Notes: generated from the letters alone by a model not told the origin. Shown: positions 25,725 through 34,948, counted from the first letter of the stretch. The stretch is DNA of 64,000 bases from Alphaproteobacteria bacterium (GCA_024640405.1 JAHEFB010000106.1:1-64000); one strand, 5' to 3'. Numbers and translations: made by a program.

Positions 25725-26816
25725 ATGATAGAGGCCTGGAAAGCGGTCGCAGTAGAATCGACGGGGTTCTATGTCGGGTGGGGTGGCCTTATCATTGGAA
25801 TCGCATTTGGATTCATTGTTTATCGCACCAATTTCTGTACGATGGGTTCGATTTCCGACCTCATTTCGTTCGGCGACTGGAACCGCTTTCGCGCATGGGT
25901 TCTCGCGATCGCAACAGCAGTTTTCGGCGTCTGGCTGATTGAACTTGGCGGTGTCGCGGATATGACGCTATCGATGTATCAGACGCCAGCGCTCGGGTGG
26001 GCAGCGAACGTCATCGGTGGGTTGATATTTGGTTTCGGAATGGTTTTTTCAGGCGGATGCATCAGCCGTAATCTTGTCCGAGCAGGTGGTGGAGACCTCC
26101 GTTCGATCGTTGTGCTGATGATCACGGGATTATTCGGCTATATGACGATAGGGGGACTGTTGGGGCCTCTACGGGTGGCAATCTTCACTCCACTGGTAAC
26201 AAATCTGGAAGCTGCGGGGATCGAAGACCAAAGTGTCGGAGCAGTCCTTTCCACGCTGACGGGCATTAACGTTGATACGGCGACAACTTTCAGCACTCTT
26301 GTGGTCGTGGCCGGGCTTTTGGTCTTTTGCTTCATGAGTTCGGGTTTCCGGGCATCCGGCCAGAATGTGGCCGCCGGTTTTGGTATCGGGCTGTGCGTGG
26401 TTCTTGGCTGGTTCCTGACCGGCATCGCCTATGACGAATTCGCCGATAATCCGACACTGATCTCACTCAGCTACGTCCGGCCGGTCGGAGATACGATGGA
26501 TTACCTGATGCGCTACACCGCCCTTGGCGCTCCAGGTTTTGGTATTGTGACGGTTGCGGGTGCGGTTATTGGAGGTTTCCTGGGAGCGCTCACGATGGGC
26601 CGGTTGCACCTCACTACGTTTGCTGACAAGGCGGATTCCATCCGCAATATGTTCGGCGCCGCATTGATGGGCGTTGGTGGTGTCCTGGCGCTCGGTTGTA
26701 CTGTTGGTCAGGCGCTCACTGGAATTTCGACACTGGCTGTGGGATCAATTATTACTTTTGTCTTCATTGTGCTTGGTGGCGTCATTGGTGTAAAAACAAT
26801 GGAAAGCATTGCGTAG
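25725..26816 (+). CDS. YeeE/YedE (TsuA-like) sulfur transporter 3
   Basis: A 363-residue membrane protein with cysteines in 'TNFCTMGSI', 'FSGGCISRNLV' and 'ALGCTVGQALTG', like transporter 1. Its codon use looks more like the dsr block than like transporter 1. It ends 39 bp from the stop of apbC, which is convergent. The position next to the dsr accessory operon and a candidate site shared with sox and dsr promoters suggest import of thiosulfate or another sulfur species for cytoplasmic oxidation. Confidence 0.87.
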   Translation: MIEAWKAVAVESTGFYVGWGGLIIGIAFGFIVYRTNFCTMGSISDLISFGDWNRFRAWVLAIATAVFGVWLIELGGVADMTLSMYQTPALGWAANVIGGLIFGFGMVFSGGCISRNLVRAGGGDLRSIVVLMITGLFGYMTIGGLLGPLRVAIFTPLVTNLEAAGIEDQSVGAVLSTLTGINVDTATTFSTLVVVAGLLVFCFMSSGFRASGQNVAAGFGIGLCVVLGWFLTGIAYDEFADNPTLISLSYVRPVGDTMDYLMRYTALGAPGFGIVTVAGAVIGGFLGALTMGRLHLTTFADKADSIRNMFGAALMGVGGVLALGCTVGQALTGISTLAVGSIITFVFIVLGGVIGVKTMESIA

Positions 26817-26855
26817 AGCGGGTCCCTCAGGCGGCGGTATAATTGGGAATTGCGA

Positions 26856-27965
26856 TCAGTCCTCGTCGTCTTCCGGAAACAGGCGTGTCGCGATCTTGAG
26901 CGCAATATTACAGTAAATCTTTGCATGGGGCCCGTCGGGTTCAGCCACCACAACGGGAGTCCCGGCGTCGGAGGTTTCGCGGATTCGCATGTGGAGCGGA
27001 ATCGCTCCGAGAAACGGCACGCCAAGCTGACGGGCGTCTTCCTCCGCTCCGCCGTGACCGAATATATCCGAGGGTTTTCCGCAATGGGGGCAAATGAAAG
27101 TCGACATGTTCTCGATGATACCAAAGATCGGGACATCAACTCCTTTGAACATTTTGAGCCCCTTGCGCGCGTCGATCAGTGCGAGGTCTTGCGGAGTAGA
27201 AATAATGATTGCGCCCTGTAGCGGGAATTGCTGTGCCATGGTCAGTTGTGCATCGCCGGTGCCGGGCGGCATGTCCAGGACGAGGACATCCAGTTCGCCC
27301 CAGTCTACCTCGCGGGTCATCTGCATGAGTGCAGTGACGACCATCGGTCCGCGCCAGATGATGGGTTTGTCCTGCTCCATCATGTAACCCATGGACATGG
27401 TCTTCAGCCCATATTGCTCGATCGGCATTACACGGTCGTTTTTGACTTCGGGCCGGTCATGCACATTCAAAAGGCTGGGCATTGAAGGCCCATAGATGTC
27501 CGCATCTAGCAGCCCGACTTTTAAGCCCAGGGCACGCAAACCCAAAGCCAGGTTTGCCGCCGTGGTGGACTTGCCGACACCGCCTTTGCCCGAAGCCACG
27601 GCAACGATAGTCTTAACTCCGGGGATCTCAGCCGAATGGGGGCGCATATCGCGGCCAGGCGCCTCTGTTGGGCGCTTGCGGAGTTTCGGCGGTTCCGGGG
27701 ATGTCGCTTCAGGGGTCGGCCGGCGTTCGGCCGTCATGACAACAAGAAGATTGTCTATTTCGTCAAGGCTTTTTAGTTGATTCTCGATCATCGACTGAAC
27801 GTCGGCGGGATCGACGCTGAGACCCTCGGGCACGTTGACCGGTATTATGACCTTACCGTTATCGATGATCACCTGATCCGCTACAACCATGCCAGACGTC
27901 AGCAGGTCGGATTTCATACCAGGAGGGGTGAGCAAGGAAAGTCGCCTAAGGATTACCGTTTTCAT
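26856..27965 (-). CDS. apbC: Mrp/ApbC-family Fe-S cluster carrier ATPase
   Basis: This 369-residue P-loop protein has an N-terminal MIP18-like (DUF59) part, a deviant Walker A 'ASGKGGVGKSTTAAN', 'DADIYGPSMP', 'PPGTGDAQL' and a C-terminal Cys-x2-Cys in 'FICPHCGK', where the bridging [4Fe-4S] cluster of the dimer binds. It probably delivers clusters to the many Fe-S proteins encoded across the divergent region (DsrABKLO). ATG 27965 is chosen because AAAGG lies just upstream. It is the last gene of the five-gene minus-strand operon, 28 bp after cysG. Confidence 0.88.
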   Translation of the reverse strand: MKTVILRRLSLLTPPGMKSDLLTSGMVVADQVIIDNGKVIIPVNVPEGLSVDPADVQSMIENQLKSLDEIDNLLVVMTAERRPTPEATSPEPPKLRKRPTEAPGRDMRPHSAEIPGVKTIVAVASGKGGVGKSTTAANLALGLRALGLKVGLLDADIYGPSMPSLLNVHDRPEVKNDRVMPIEQYGLKTMSMGYMMEQDKPIIWRGPMVVTALMQMTREVDWGELDVLVLDMPPGTGDAQLTMAQQFPLQGAIIISTPQDLALIDARKGLKMFKGVDVPIFGIIENMSTFICPHCGKPSDIFGHGGAEEDARQLGVPFLGAIPLHMRIRETSDAGTPVVVAEPDGPHAKIYCNIALKIATRLFPEDDED

Positions 27966-27993
27966 GTCGGCCTTTCTTCTTGAGTGTAAAGAT

Positions 27994-29436
27994 TTAGTTG
28001 CTCTTGGCTGCAATGGAAAGTTCGTGAGCAGCTTCCGCTGCTGCACCAGCGCCCTGTCCGAGCCGTTTTCGAAGCTGCACCACGCTGCCGATGATAATCA
28101 TCGACGGACTCTTGAAGTCCGCGGCCCGGGTTTTGTCCGCGATGTTGCGGAGCGTGCCCGTAAGCACTCTCTGGTTGGAGCGCGTGCCGTTCTCGATGAC
28201 TGCCACATCAGCATCCATCGAGACGCCGCGGCGCTCAAACCCCTCTACCAGCGCCAGCAGGTTTTGTAACCCCATGTAGACTGCGACCGTTTGGGCCGGC
28301 TGGATCAGCACGTCCCAGTTGAGGTCCAGCACGCCATCCTTGCCGTGAGCAGTGACGAAAAGACAGGATTGAGCGTGCTCCCTGTGCGTCAACGGTATTC
28401 CGGCATAGGCCGCGCAGCCGGCCGAAGCGGTAATGCCGGGTACGACACGAAATGGTATTCCTTTAGCTGCCAGTTCTTCAATCTCTTCACCGCCGCGTCC
28501 AAAAATGAACGGGTCGCCACCCTTCAGCCGCAGGACACGCTTGCCTTCCTGAGCAAGCTGGACGAGGAGCGCTGCGATGTCACCCTGCTGCATGGTGTGC
28601 TCTTTGGGAAGCTTGCCGACATAGATTCGTTCGGCATCGCGGCGTACCAACGAAAGAATCTGGTCATCGACCAGCCGGTCAAAAAGCACGACATCTGCTC
28701 TCTGCATCAGCCTCAACGCCCGGAAAGTCAGCAGATCAGGATCGCCAGGTCCGGCGCCAACAAGGTAGACTTCTCCGATGGGCGCCTTGTCGCCGTCCTG
28801 TGCACGTCCTAGGTCTTCCTCGAAACGTGCAAGGGCACCGGCCTCGTTACCGTCAAGATACAGATCGCCCACAGGGCCGTCGATCAGGCGTTCCCAGAAA
28901 TGGCGCCGTTCGCGCCCGTTCGCGATCGCGGAAGAAATCCGGTCACGGAGACCGCCCGCAAATGCCGCCAATTGGCCGTAGACCGGTGGCAGCATCGTTT
29001 CGAAACGCGCACGCAGGGTGCGAGCTATGATCGGTGCCGTTCCGCTCGTTGAAATGGCAATCACCACTGGCGATCGGTCTACGATGGAAGGCATTATGAA
29101 ATCGCATTTATCGGTCACATCTGCGATGTTGCAGAGGACCTTGCATTCGCGAGCCCAGTCAAAAAGCAACTCGTCTTGTGCCTCGTTCTCGGATGCGCCG
29201 TAAACGATGAAACTATCGGCGACGTCTGCGCGCGTCGGCAATCGTTTTTCGAAGGTGAGCCTCTCCGGTTTGGCTGACACAAGTCGCGAGAGTTCTTCTT
29301 CCGGCCCCGGATCCAGCGCACAAACCTGCGCCCCGGCCGAAAGCGCGCGTTCGATCCGGCGGGCAGCGGCAGTACCGCCTCCTGTGACCAGTACTTTGCG
29401 GTCGCGGACATCAACAAAGATCGGGAGGTATTCCAT
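27994..29436 (-). CDS. cysG: Siroheme synthase (CysG, trifunctional)
   Basis: This 480-residue fusion has an N-terminal precorrin-2 dehydrogenase/ferrochelatase ('[18 protein letters not shown]' at about 15-32) and a C-terminal uroporphyrinogen-III methyltransferase ('[18 protein letters not shown]', '[16 protein letters not shown]', '[10 protein letters not shown]'). Together they make siroheme from uroporphyrinogen III. Siroheme is the DsrAB cofactor, and DsrN in the facing operon amidates it, so the location suits sulfur oxidation rather than only assimilation. It follows the 67-residue small protein gene by nine bases. Confidence 0.94.
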   Translation of the reverse strand: MEYLPIFVDVRDRKVLVTGGGTAAARRIERALSAGAQVCALDPGPEEELSRLVSAKPERLTFEKRLPTRADVADSFIVYGASENEAQDELLFDWARECKVLCNIADVTDKCDFIMPSIVDRSPVVIAISTSGTAPIIARTLRARFETMLPPVYGQLAAFAGGLRDRISSAIANGRERRHFWERLIDGPVGDLYLDGNEAGALARFEEDLGRAQDGDKAPIGEVYLVGAGPGDPDLLTFRALRLMQRADVVLFDRLVDDQILSLVRRDAERIYVGKLPKEHTMQQGDIAALLVQLAQEGKRVLRLKGGDPFIFGRGGEEIEELAAKGIPFRVVPGITASAGCAAYAGIPLTHREHAQSCLFVTAHGKDGVLDLNWDVLIQPAQTVAVYMGLQNLLALVEGFERRGVSMDADVAVIENGTRSNQRVLTGTLRNIADKTRAADFKSPSMIIIGSVVQLRKRLGQGAGAAAEAAHELSIAAKSN

Positions 29437-29445
29437 AACGTCCTG

Positions 29446-29649
29446 CTACAAATCCCGCGCGGCGGCGGTTAAAGCATCGGCAATTTCCGTCGCCGTTTCT
29501 GCGTCGAGGTCGATTTGGGTGATGCGCGTTCCTTCACGGATTATCAGTCGAACCATTGACATACCACTGTCGAAGTCCACGCGTTTCAGGATCGCCTTGC
29601 GGCGGTAGGGGAGTTCAATTTCCGTAAGACTGGTTAAGCGGTCAGTCAT
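29446..29649 (-). CDS. Small unknown protein (67 residues) in the dsr accessory operon
   Basis: The protein begins MTDRLTSLTEIELPYRRKAI and contains a beta-rich 'MSMVRLIIREGTRITQIDLD' followed by a C-terminal amphipathic helix. It has no cysteine, signal peptide or membrane segment, so it is a soluble cytoplasmic protein. Its start overlaps the stop of the preceding small gene by eight bases and cysG starts nine bases later, so it is a real operon member. I do not know the family. It could be a small partner or regulator of the dioxygenase or of siroheme synthesis. Confidence 0.75.
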   Translation of the reverse strand: MTDRLTSLTEIELPYRRKAILKRVDFDSGMSMVRLIIREGTRITQIDLDAETATEIADALTAAARDL

Positions 29650-29839
29650 AGGACAGCCCGCGTGTAAAGGCTGCTTCCAGAACCCACTGCCAGTTCCTGG
29701 GCGTATCGCGGAAATCCGGCTTGACGTCGAATTCCAGGAACATCTGGCCGGACTCCCCGGCATGTTCGACGAGCTTGATCAGGCCATCGAAAGTTACGAC
29801 ATCCGGATGTCCGATGATGAGATCGCTAAGTTGTGCCAT
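29642..29839 (-). CDS. Small unknown protein (65 residues) following the TauD-like gene
   Basis: The protein begins MAQLSDLIIGHPDVVTFDGL and ends 'WQWVLEAAFTRGLSYD'. It is acidic and soluble, has no cysteine, and is predicted mixed alpha-beta. ATG 29839 has GAGAGG at good spacing and lies inside the last codons of the dioxygenase gene (14-bp overlap). The gene in turn overlaps the next by eight bases. Such tight coupling suggests a fixed ratio with the dioxygenase. The family is not known to me. Confidence 0.75.
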   Translation of the reverse strand: MAQLSDLIIGHPDVVTFDGLIKLVEHAGESGQMFLEFDVKPDFRDTPRNWQWVLEAAFTRGLSYD

Positions 29840-30761
29840 GACGATCCTCTCGCAGGCGTTCGTGGAAGCGGACGCGCAGCATAACCCGCGTACTTCCCAA
29901 ATCGGTCCCGTTACCGAAACCGGTTCTATTGTGAAGTACATTGTTGCAGACGATTCCCTGTCCCGGGTCAAGGCGGATATTCCGGATCAACGGGTCGTCG
30001 CCTTGAAGCCAGTCGATGAGCCACTCGGTTGCTTTTTTGGTCGTGGCATCCCGCCGCCACTCGATCGAACGCGATCTGGCAGTGAAGCGCATTTGAAGCC
30101 GTCCCGAGACATCATCGGCAAAGAAAACAGGGCCGACCGACGCGGGGCGCAGCGAACCATCCGGTTCGCGGTTTTCGGGAATGGTCATCGCCTCGGGGTG
30201 CATCAGTGCGCGGACAAAATCGGGGTTCTCCTCCCGCATCCGCAGATACACCGCCTCGGGATCGGCCAGTTGATTTTCTCCCCCCATTTCTGATGGGCGG
30301 TGACAATGCAGGATGAAGGATTTTACCGGGGATGATCCCGGGTTGTAGTATCCGTCCGTGTGCCAGTTCAGTGGCCGCGTAGTGTAGGGGATATAGCCAT
30401 TCTTTGAAGACGCAGAGGATGTGTGCAGCGCCACGACGCCCCATTCGCCGGCCGAGCGGTGATCCTCGGGAAGCGAAAACCCGAGACCACGTGCAAATCC
30501 GGCAAGCGCCTCGCAATCTGCTTCTACCGTTTTTTCGGCTTCACGCACCTGGTACAGCGCATAGTTTGCGATTTCGCATCTTGCTATTAGTTCATTCCGT
30601 GCGCTGGCGGTGCAGGACATTAGTGAATCCATTTTGACGGGAGGAAGCTCCGACAGTTGTTTGCAGGCGCAGATTTTCGTTTCGCGCCACACCTTAAAAT
30701 CGTCTTCAGCAGAGAAATCCTGCCATGGGAGGACGCTTGTGATCTCCGATTCAGATTTCAT
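29826..30761 (-). CDS. TauD/TfdA-family Fe(II)/2-oxoglutarate dioxygenase in the dsr locus
   Basis: This 311-residue protein has the 2-His-1-Asp iron site as His134-x-Asp136 in 'NWHTDGYYN' and His277 in 'VLHNRTGF'. An Arg-rich 'STRVMLRVRF' downstream would hold 2-oxoglutarate. TauD relatives hydroxylate the carbon next to a sulfonate and release sulfite; others act on unrelated acids. The first ~85 residues, with several cysteines, are not typical of TauD. It heads the five-gene operon divergent from dsrA. A role in feeding sulfite or modifying a sulfur metabolite is inference. The ribosome site at ATG 30761 is weak. Confidence 0.8.
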   Translation of the reverse strand: MKSESEITSVLPWQDFSAEDDFKVWRETKICACKQLSELPPVKMDSLMSCTASARNELIARCEIANYALYQVREAEKTVEADCEALAGFARGLGFSLPEDHRSAGEWGVVALHTSSASSKNGYIPYTTRPLNWHTDGYYNPGSSPVKSFILHCHRPSEMGGENQLADPEAVYLRMREENPDFVRALMHPEAMTIPENREPDGSLRPASVGPVFFADDVSGRLQMRFTARSRSIEWRRDATTKKATEWLIDWLQGDDPLIRNIRLDPGQGIVCNNVLHNRTGFGNGTDLGSTRVMLRVRFHERLREDRHGTT

Positions 30762-31029
30762 CTTTTGCGAAAGGCTCTGTTTTCATTGCCTCTATCCGTT
30801 TTGCCGCGCAGCAATCGCAACGCCGCAGCGCTATTTTTGTTTTCCGAAGCAGGGGAGTATTGTGTTATATTCTAACATTCGTATTATAGGATGTGTAGTT
30901 TTTTTCGAAAGCACTGATTGCGCCGGATGTTGTGTGGCAAATGAGTGAGTTACGGCCTGGAGACGGCGATCCAAGGGGGAGAGGGCCGGGATTAATTATC
31001 AGGGGTGGCGGAATACCAGGGAGGAAACC
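30762..31029. promoter_or_regulatory. Divergent dsr promoter region with an ATATTC-type site
   Basis: These 268 bp must hold promoters for both the dsr operon and the dioxygenase/cysG operon. At 30867-30889 an AT-rich stretch TTATATTCTAACATTCG contains ATATTC followed by a second ATTC. The same half site recurs before soxV, soxX and soxC. The dsrA ribosome site GGGAGGAAACC ends at 31029. No gene or terminator is seen. Confidence 0.5.
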
Positions 31030-32310
31030 ATGAAAGACCATGACGAAACGGGTGAGGGCCGCATGGTTCATCCAACTCCGCAACTCGATGAACTGGAGGG
31101 TGGCCCATGGCCGAGTTTCGTCACGGGGCTCAAGCGCTTGCGGGACCAGGGTGCGCCGAACAACCAGAAGATGATGAATGATCTTTTGGGGCAACTCAAC
31201 CATTCCTACGAGAACAGGCTGGGCTACTGGAAGGGCGGTACCGTCTCGGTCTTCGGATATGGCGGCGGTATTATCCCGCGCTTTTCGGAAGTGGCGGAAA
31301 AATTTCCGGAATCAAAAGAATTCCACACGCTGCGGGTTATGCCACCGGCGGGCTATCACTACACCACTGACATTTTACGCAAGCTTTGCGATATCTGGGA
31401 GCGGCATGGCTCTGGGCTGATCGCATTTCATGGCCAATCGGGCGATATCATGTTTCAGGGCTGCACCACTGAAAACACGCAGAAAGCCTTCGACGAACTC
31501 AACGAGATTGGCTTCGATCTTGGCGGCGCCGGTCCGGCGCTTCGTACGGCGATGTCCTGTGTGGGCCACGCTCGTTGTGAGCAGTCCTGCTATGATGAGG
31601 TGCGCGCGCATCGCACTATCATAAACAAGCTGCTCGACGAGATGCATCGGCCTTCGTTGCCTTACAAGTTCAAGTTCAAGTTCTCGGGCTGCGCCAATGA
31701 CTGCGTGAATGCGATCCACCGCGCTGACTTTGCCGTTATCGGCACGTGGCGCGATGACATCAAGATTAATCAGGAGAAGGTGAAGGAGCACATCAAAGAG
31801 AAGGGTCGTCGTTACACAACCGACACCGTCCTCAAAATGTGTCCCACCCGCGCGATCTCACTCAACGATGATGACACTCTTGAGATCGACAACAAGTCCT
31901 GCGTCCGCTGCATGCACTGCATCAACGTGATGACCAAAGCGCTAAGCCCCGGCGATGACCGTGGCATCTCGATAATGGTTGGTGGCAAGCGTGCGCTGAA
32001 AATAGGCGACTTGATGGGTATCATGGTGGTGCCCTTTATGAAGCTGGAATCCGACGAGGATTTCGAGAAGCTCGAGGACTTGGCGGAGCGACTGGTTGAA
32101 TTCTTCGCGGACAATGCGCTGGAACATGAGCGTATTGGTGAGACAATCGACCGGATTGGTTTGCCGGCGTTCCTTGAGGCAATGGAGATCGAACCCGATC
32201 CGAACATGGTGAACCATCCACGGACGTCTTGTTACGTGCGAACCGACGATTTCGACGAGGAAGCCGCCAAATGGTTTGATCGTCAGGCCGCAGAGACGGC
32301 AGCCGAGTAG
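31030..32310 (+). CDS. dsrA: Dissimilatory sulfite reductase alpha subunit (oxidative type)
   Basis: This 426-residue subunit shows the siroheme-[4Fe-4S] ligands Cys177, Cys183, Cys221 and Cys225 (C-x5-C and C-x3-C) and a ferredoxin insert with Cys271, Cys291, Cys294 and Cys297. In sulfur oxidisers DsrAB runs in reverse and oxidises DsrC-bound sulfur to sulfite in the cytoplasm. The gene company (dsrEFH, dsrL, no dsrD) supports the oxidative direction. An excellent ribosome site precedes ATG 31030. It is the first gene of a 14-gene co-directional operon. Confidence 0.97.
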   Translation: MKDHDETGEGRMVHPTPQLDELEGGPWPSFVTGLKRLRDQGAPNNQKMMNDLLGQLNHSYENRLGYWKGGTVSVFGYGGGIIPRFSEVAEKFPESKEFHTLRVMPPAGYHYTTDILRKLCDIWERHGSGLIAFHGQSGDIMFQGCTTENTQKAFDELNEIGFDLGGAGPALRTAMSCVGHARCEQSCYDEVRAHRTIINKLLDEMHRPSLPYKFKFKFSGCANDCVNAIHRADFAVIGTWRDDIKINQEKVKEHIKEKGRRYTTDTVLKMCPTRAISLNDDDTLEIDNKSCVRCMHCINVMTKALSPGDDRGISIMVGGKRALKIGDLMGIMVVPFMKLESDEDFEKLEDLAERLVEFFADNALEHERIGETIDRIGLPAFLEAMEIEPDPNMVNHPRTSCYVRTDDFDEEAAKWFDRQAAETAAE

Positions 32311-32336
32311 TCCGCCGGACAAAGGGAGATAGTATT

Positions 32337-33419
32337 ATGAACAATCAGGCGAACACACCCCGCGTCCCGGATGAAGTTGGCGTACCCGATCCATTCCAGT
32401 ACATGCACCCGGTCTTAAAGGCCAACTATGGCAATTGGGATTGGCATGATCGTCCGCGCCCGGGTGTTCTGCGCCATGTATCGAAATCCGGCGACGTCAT
32501 CTACACCGTCCGCGCAGGTACACAGCGCCAGATGGATGTGTTTACCGTCCGCAGACTCTGCGACATAGGAGACCAGTATGCTGACGGCCACGTGCGTTTC
32601 ACCACACGCTCGAACATTGAATTCATGGTAGCCGACGAGAACAAGGTCGCTCCCTTGATCGAAGCCCTTGAGGAAGCGGGCTTCCCGGTCGGAGGGACCG
32701 GCGCGAGCGTGTCAATGATCAGCCACACGCAGGGCTGGTTGCATTGCGATATCCCCGGCACTGACGCCTCGGGTGTCGTTAAAGGGCTAATGGATATGCT
32801 GCACAAGGAATTTGTGCAGGAGAAAATGCCGAACCGTCTTCGCATTACCACATCGTGTTGCCAGATCAACTGCGGTGGCCAGGGTGATATTGCCGTCAAC
32901 GTGCAGTACACCAAGCCCCCAAAGATCAATCATGATCTGGTGGCCAACGTCTGCGAACGGCCTGCGGTCGTGGCGCGTTGTCCGGTGGCGGCTATCCGCC
33001 CGGCGATGGTGAATGGTAAGCCGTCGCTCGAGGTCGACGAGAAGAAATGCGTCTGCTGCGGCGCCTGCTATCCGCCATGCCCTCCAATGCAGATCAATGG
33101 CGCCGATTCCACCAAGATCGCGATTTGGGTTGGTGGCAAGCATTCAAATGCCCGTTCGAAACCTACATTTCATAAATTGGCTGTCGCAAATCTACCCAAC
33201 AACGCGCCACATTGGCCCGAGGTGCAGGACGTCGTCCGACGCATCGTGAAGGCCTACAAGTCCGACGCCCAGCATTGGGAACGGATGGGCGAATGGATCG
33301 ACCGGATTGGCTGGAAGCGATTCTTCGAGATGACAGATTTGGCGTTTACCAAGCACCATCTCGAGACATGGACCGGCGCCAGGAACACCATGAACATGTC
33401 GGCCCATCTGCATTTCTGA
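32337..33419 (+). CDS. dsrB: Dissimilatory sulfite reductase beta subunit
   Basis: This 360-residue partner of DsrA carries the coupled siroheme-cluster cysteines (Cys137 in 'LHCDIPGTDASG' and the group 'TSCCQINCGGQGD', Cys174/175/179) and a ferredoxin domain 'KKCVCCGACYPPCPPMQI'. Active siroheme is bound on this subunit, and DsrC inserts its C-terminal arm between DsrA and DsrB. It follows dsrA by 26 bp. Length and motifs are complete. Confidence 0.97.
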   Translation: MNNQANTPRVPDEVGVPDPFQYMHPVLKANYGNWDWHDRPRPGVLRHVSKSGDVIYTVRAGTQRQMDVFTVRRLCDIGDQYADGHVRFTTRSNIEFMVADENKVAPLIEALEEAGFPVGGTGASVSMISHTQGWLHCDIPGTDASGVVKGLMDMLHKEFVQEKMPNRLRITTSCCQINCGGQGDIAVNVQYTKPPKINHDLVANVCERPAVVARCPVAAIRPAMVNGKPSLEVDEKKCVCCGACYPPCPPMQINGADSTKIAIWVGGKHSNARSKPTFHKLAVANLPNNAPHWPEVQDVVRRIVKAYKSDAQHWERMGEWIDRIGWKRFFEMTDLAFTKHHLETWTGARNTMNMSAHLHF

Positions 33420-33438
33420 TCCGGGGAGGCTATAAACA

Positions 33439-33831
33439 GTGAAGATCGGAATTGTTGTCAGCGAAGGGCCGTATACACATCAAGCCGCCGACACAGCCTA
33501 CCATTTCGTCAAGTCGGCGCTCGCAAAGGGGCACGAAGTGCCGCGAGTGTTTTTTTACCATGACGGCGTCAACGTTTCGACACGCCTCAGCGTGCCGCCG
33601 CAGGACGAGCGTCATATCCAGAAGAATTGGACAGCACTCGCAGGTGAGCATGGGATTGACCTCGTTGTCTGTATCGCTGCAGCACAACGTCGCGGATTGC
33701 TCGACCAAAACGAGGCAGAGCGGCAGGGTAAGGATGCCAACAATATCGCCGAAGGTTTCCGGATATCCGGTCTTGGGCAGCTCATCGAAATGGGGATCCA
33801 GACGGATCGCCTTGTGACGTTCGGGGATTGA
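33439..33831 (+). CDS. dsrE: DsrE, sulfurtransferase subunit of DsrEFH
   Basis: A 130-residue protein with the conserved sulfur-binding cysteine at position 78 ('LVVCIAAAQRRG'), the same number as the essential Cys in Allochromatium vinosum DsrE. DsrEFH accepts sulfur from TusA and passes it to DsrC, a set-up typical of sulfur oxidisers. The start is GTG 33439. dsrF begins six bases after its stop. Confidence 0.95.
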   Translation: MKIGIVVSEGPYTHQAADTAYHFVKSALAKGHEVPRVFFYHDGVNVSTRLSVPPQDERHIQKNWTALAGEHGIDLVVCIAAAQRRGLLDQNEAERQGKDANNIAEGFRISGLGQLIEMGIQTDRLVTFGD

Positions 33832-33837
33832 TGCGCG

Positions 33838-34245
33838 ATGTCTGAGGTGAAGAAATTTCTCTACGTAAACCGCAAGGCCCCTTACGGTACGATCTATGCC
33901 CTCGAAAGTCTTGAGGTAGTGCTTATCGGCGCGGCTTTCGATCAGGATGTATCGCTCGCCTTTCTTGACGACGGGGTGTTTCAGCTCACCAGGAACCAAA
34001 ACACGGAAACGATTGGAGTGAAGAATTTCTCACCTACGTTCCGGGCGCTTGGCGACTACGATGTCACGAAACTTTACGTCGAACGAGAGTCTCTCGCGGA
34101 GCGGGGCTTGTCCGAAAGCGATTTGCAGGAGATCACCTACGAAGATGAAGATGACGACTGGGCGGAAAAGCCGTCGATCCGTATCGTTTCACGCGCTGAA
34201 ATGGCCGACATCATGGCCGATCAGGACGTGGTCCTGAGTTTTTGA
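33838..34245 (+). CDS. dsrF: DsrF subunit of DsrEFH
   Basis: A 135-residue member of the DsrE/TusC fold that lacks the active cysteine, as expected for the structural DsrF subunit. The acidic segment 'EDEDDDWAEK' near the C-terminus is long. Position between dsrE and dsrH and the length are normal. ATG 33838 is the only sensible start. Confidence 0.93.
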   Translation: MSEVKKFLYVNRKAPYGTIYALESLEVVLIGAAFDQDVSLAFLDDGVFQLTRNQNTETIGVKNFSPTFRALGDYDVTKLYVERESLAERGLSESDLQEITYEDEDDDWAEKPSIRIVSRAEMADIMADQDVVLSF

Positions 34246-34255
34246 GGATATTGGT

Positions 34256-34564
34256 ATGTCGACCTTGCACACTGTGAATAAATCTCCTTTCACGAACGGT
34301 TCTCTTTTGAGTTGCCTGAAACATTGTAGACCGGGCGATGCGATATTACTTATTGAAGACGGTGTTTACGGTGCGCTCAAAGGCTCGACTGTGGCCGACG
34401 CGGTGTGTGAAAATCTCGCCGACGTGAGGCTTTTCCTGCTTGGCGGAGATGTCAGAGCGCGTGGCATCGAGGATGAAAAAATCCTGAGCCAGGCCAGAAC
34501 CGTCGAATATGACGGGTACGTGGATCTCGTTGTCGAACATGATCGAACGCAGTCCTGGCTATGA
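34256..34564 (+). CDS. dsrH: DsrH subunit of DsrEFH
   Basis: A 102-residue DsrH/TusB-like protein with Cys20 ('LLSCLKHC'), the position of the conserved cysteine in characterised DsrH. It completes the heterohexameric DsrE2F2H2 sulfurtransferase. GAGGATATTGGT before ATG 34256 gives a good ribosome site. dsrC follows after 51 bp with its own strong site, allowing higher DsrC output. Confidence 0.93.
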   Translation: MSTLHTVNKSPFTNGSLLSCLKHCRPGDAILLIEDGVYGALKGSTVADAVCENLADVRLFLLGGDVRARGIEDEKILSQARTVEYDGYVDLVVEHDRTQSWL

Positions 34565-34615
34565 CGAAGTGCGATCCGGACTAGCGGATCAGAATTTAGA
34601 AAGAGGAAGAAGAAT

Positions 34616-34948
34616 ATGGCTTATCAGATAAACGGCCACGCGGTCGAACATGACGAGGAAGGTTACATCACTACACTTGCCGACTGGTCGAAGGAGCTGG
34701 CAGAAGCGATTGCCGAAACTGAAAACATCAACATGACTGATGAGCACTGGGCTGTCGTGAATTTCCTTCGGGATTATTATGAGGAATACCAGATCGCCCC
34801 TGCGGTTCGGGTTCTGATCAAGGCGATCAAAAAGGAAATGGGTCCCGAGAAGGGCAACAACAAATATATGTACGAGCTGTTCCCGTACGGCCCTGCCAAG
34901 CAGGCATGTAAGATTGCCGGTCTGCCAAAGCCAACCGGCTGCGTATGA
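34616..34948 (+). CDS. dsrC: DsrC sulfur carrier protein
   Basis: A 110-residue protein with the two redox cysteines of true DsrC: Cys98 and the penultimate Cys109, ten residues apart on the flexible C-terminal arm ('ACKIAGLPKPTGCV'). In the oxidative pathway persulfurated DsrC is the DsrAB substrate, and the resulting form is reoxidised at DsrMKJOP. An unusually purine-rich ribosome site (GAAAGAGGAAGAAGA) suggests strong translation, fitting the high level known for DsrC. Confidence 0.97.
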   Translation: MAYQINGHAVEHDEEGYITTLADWSKELAEAIAETENINMTDEHWAVVNFLRDYYEEYQIAPAVRVLIKAIKKEMGPEKGNNKYMYELFPYGPAKQACKIAGLPKPTGCV

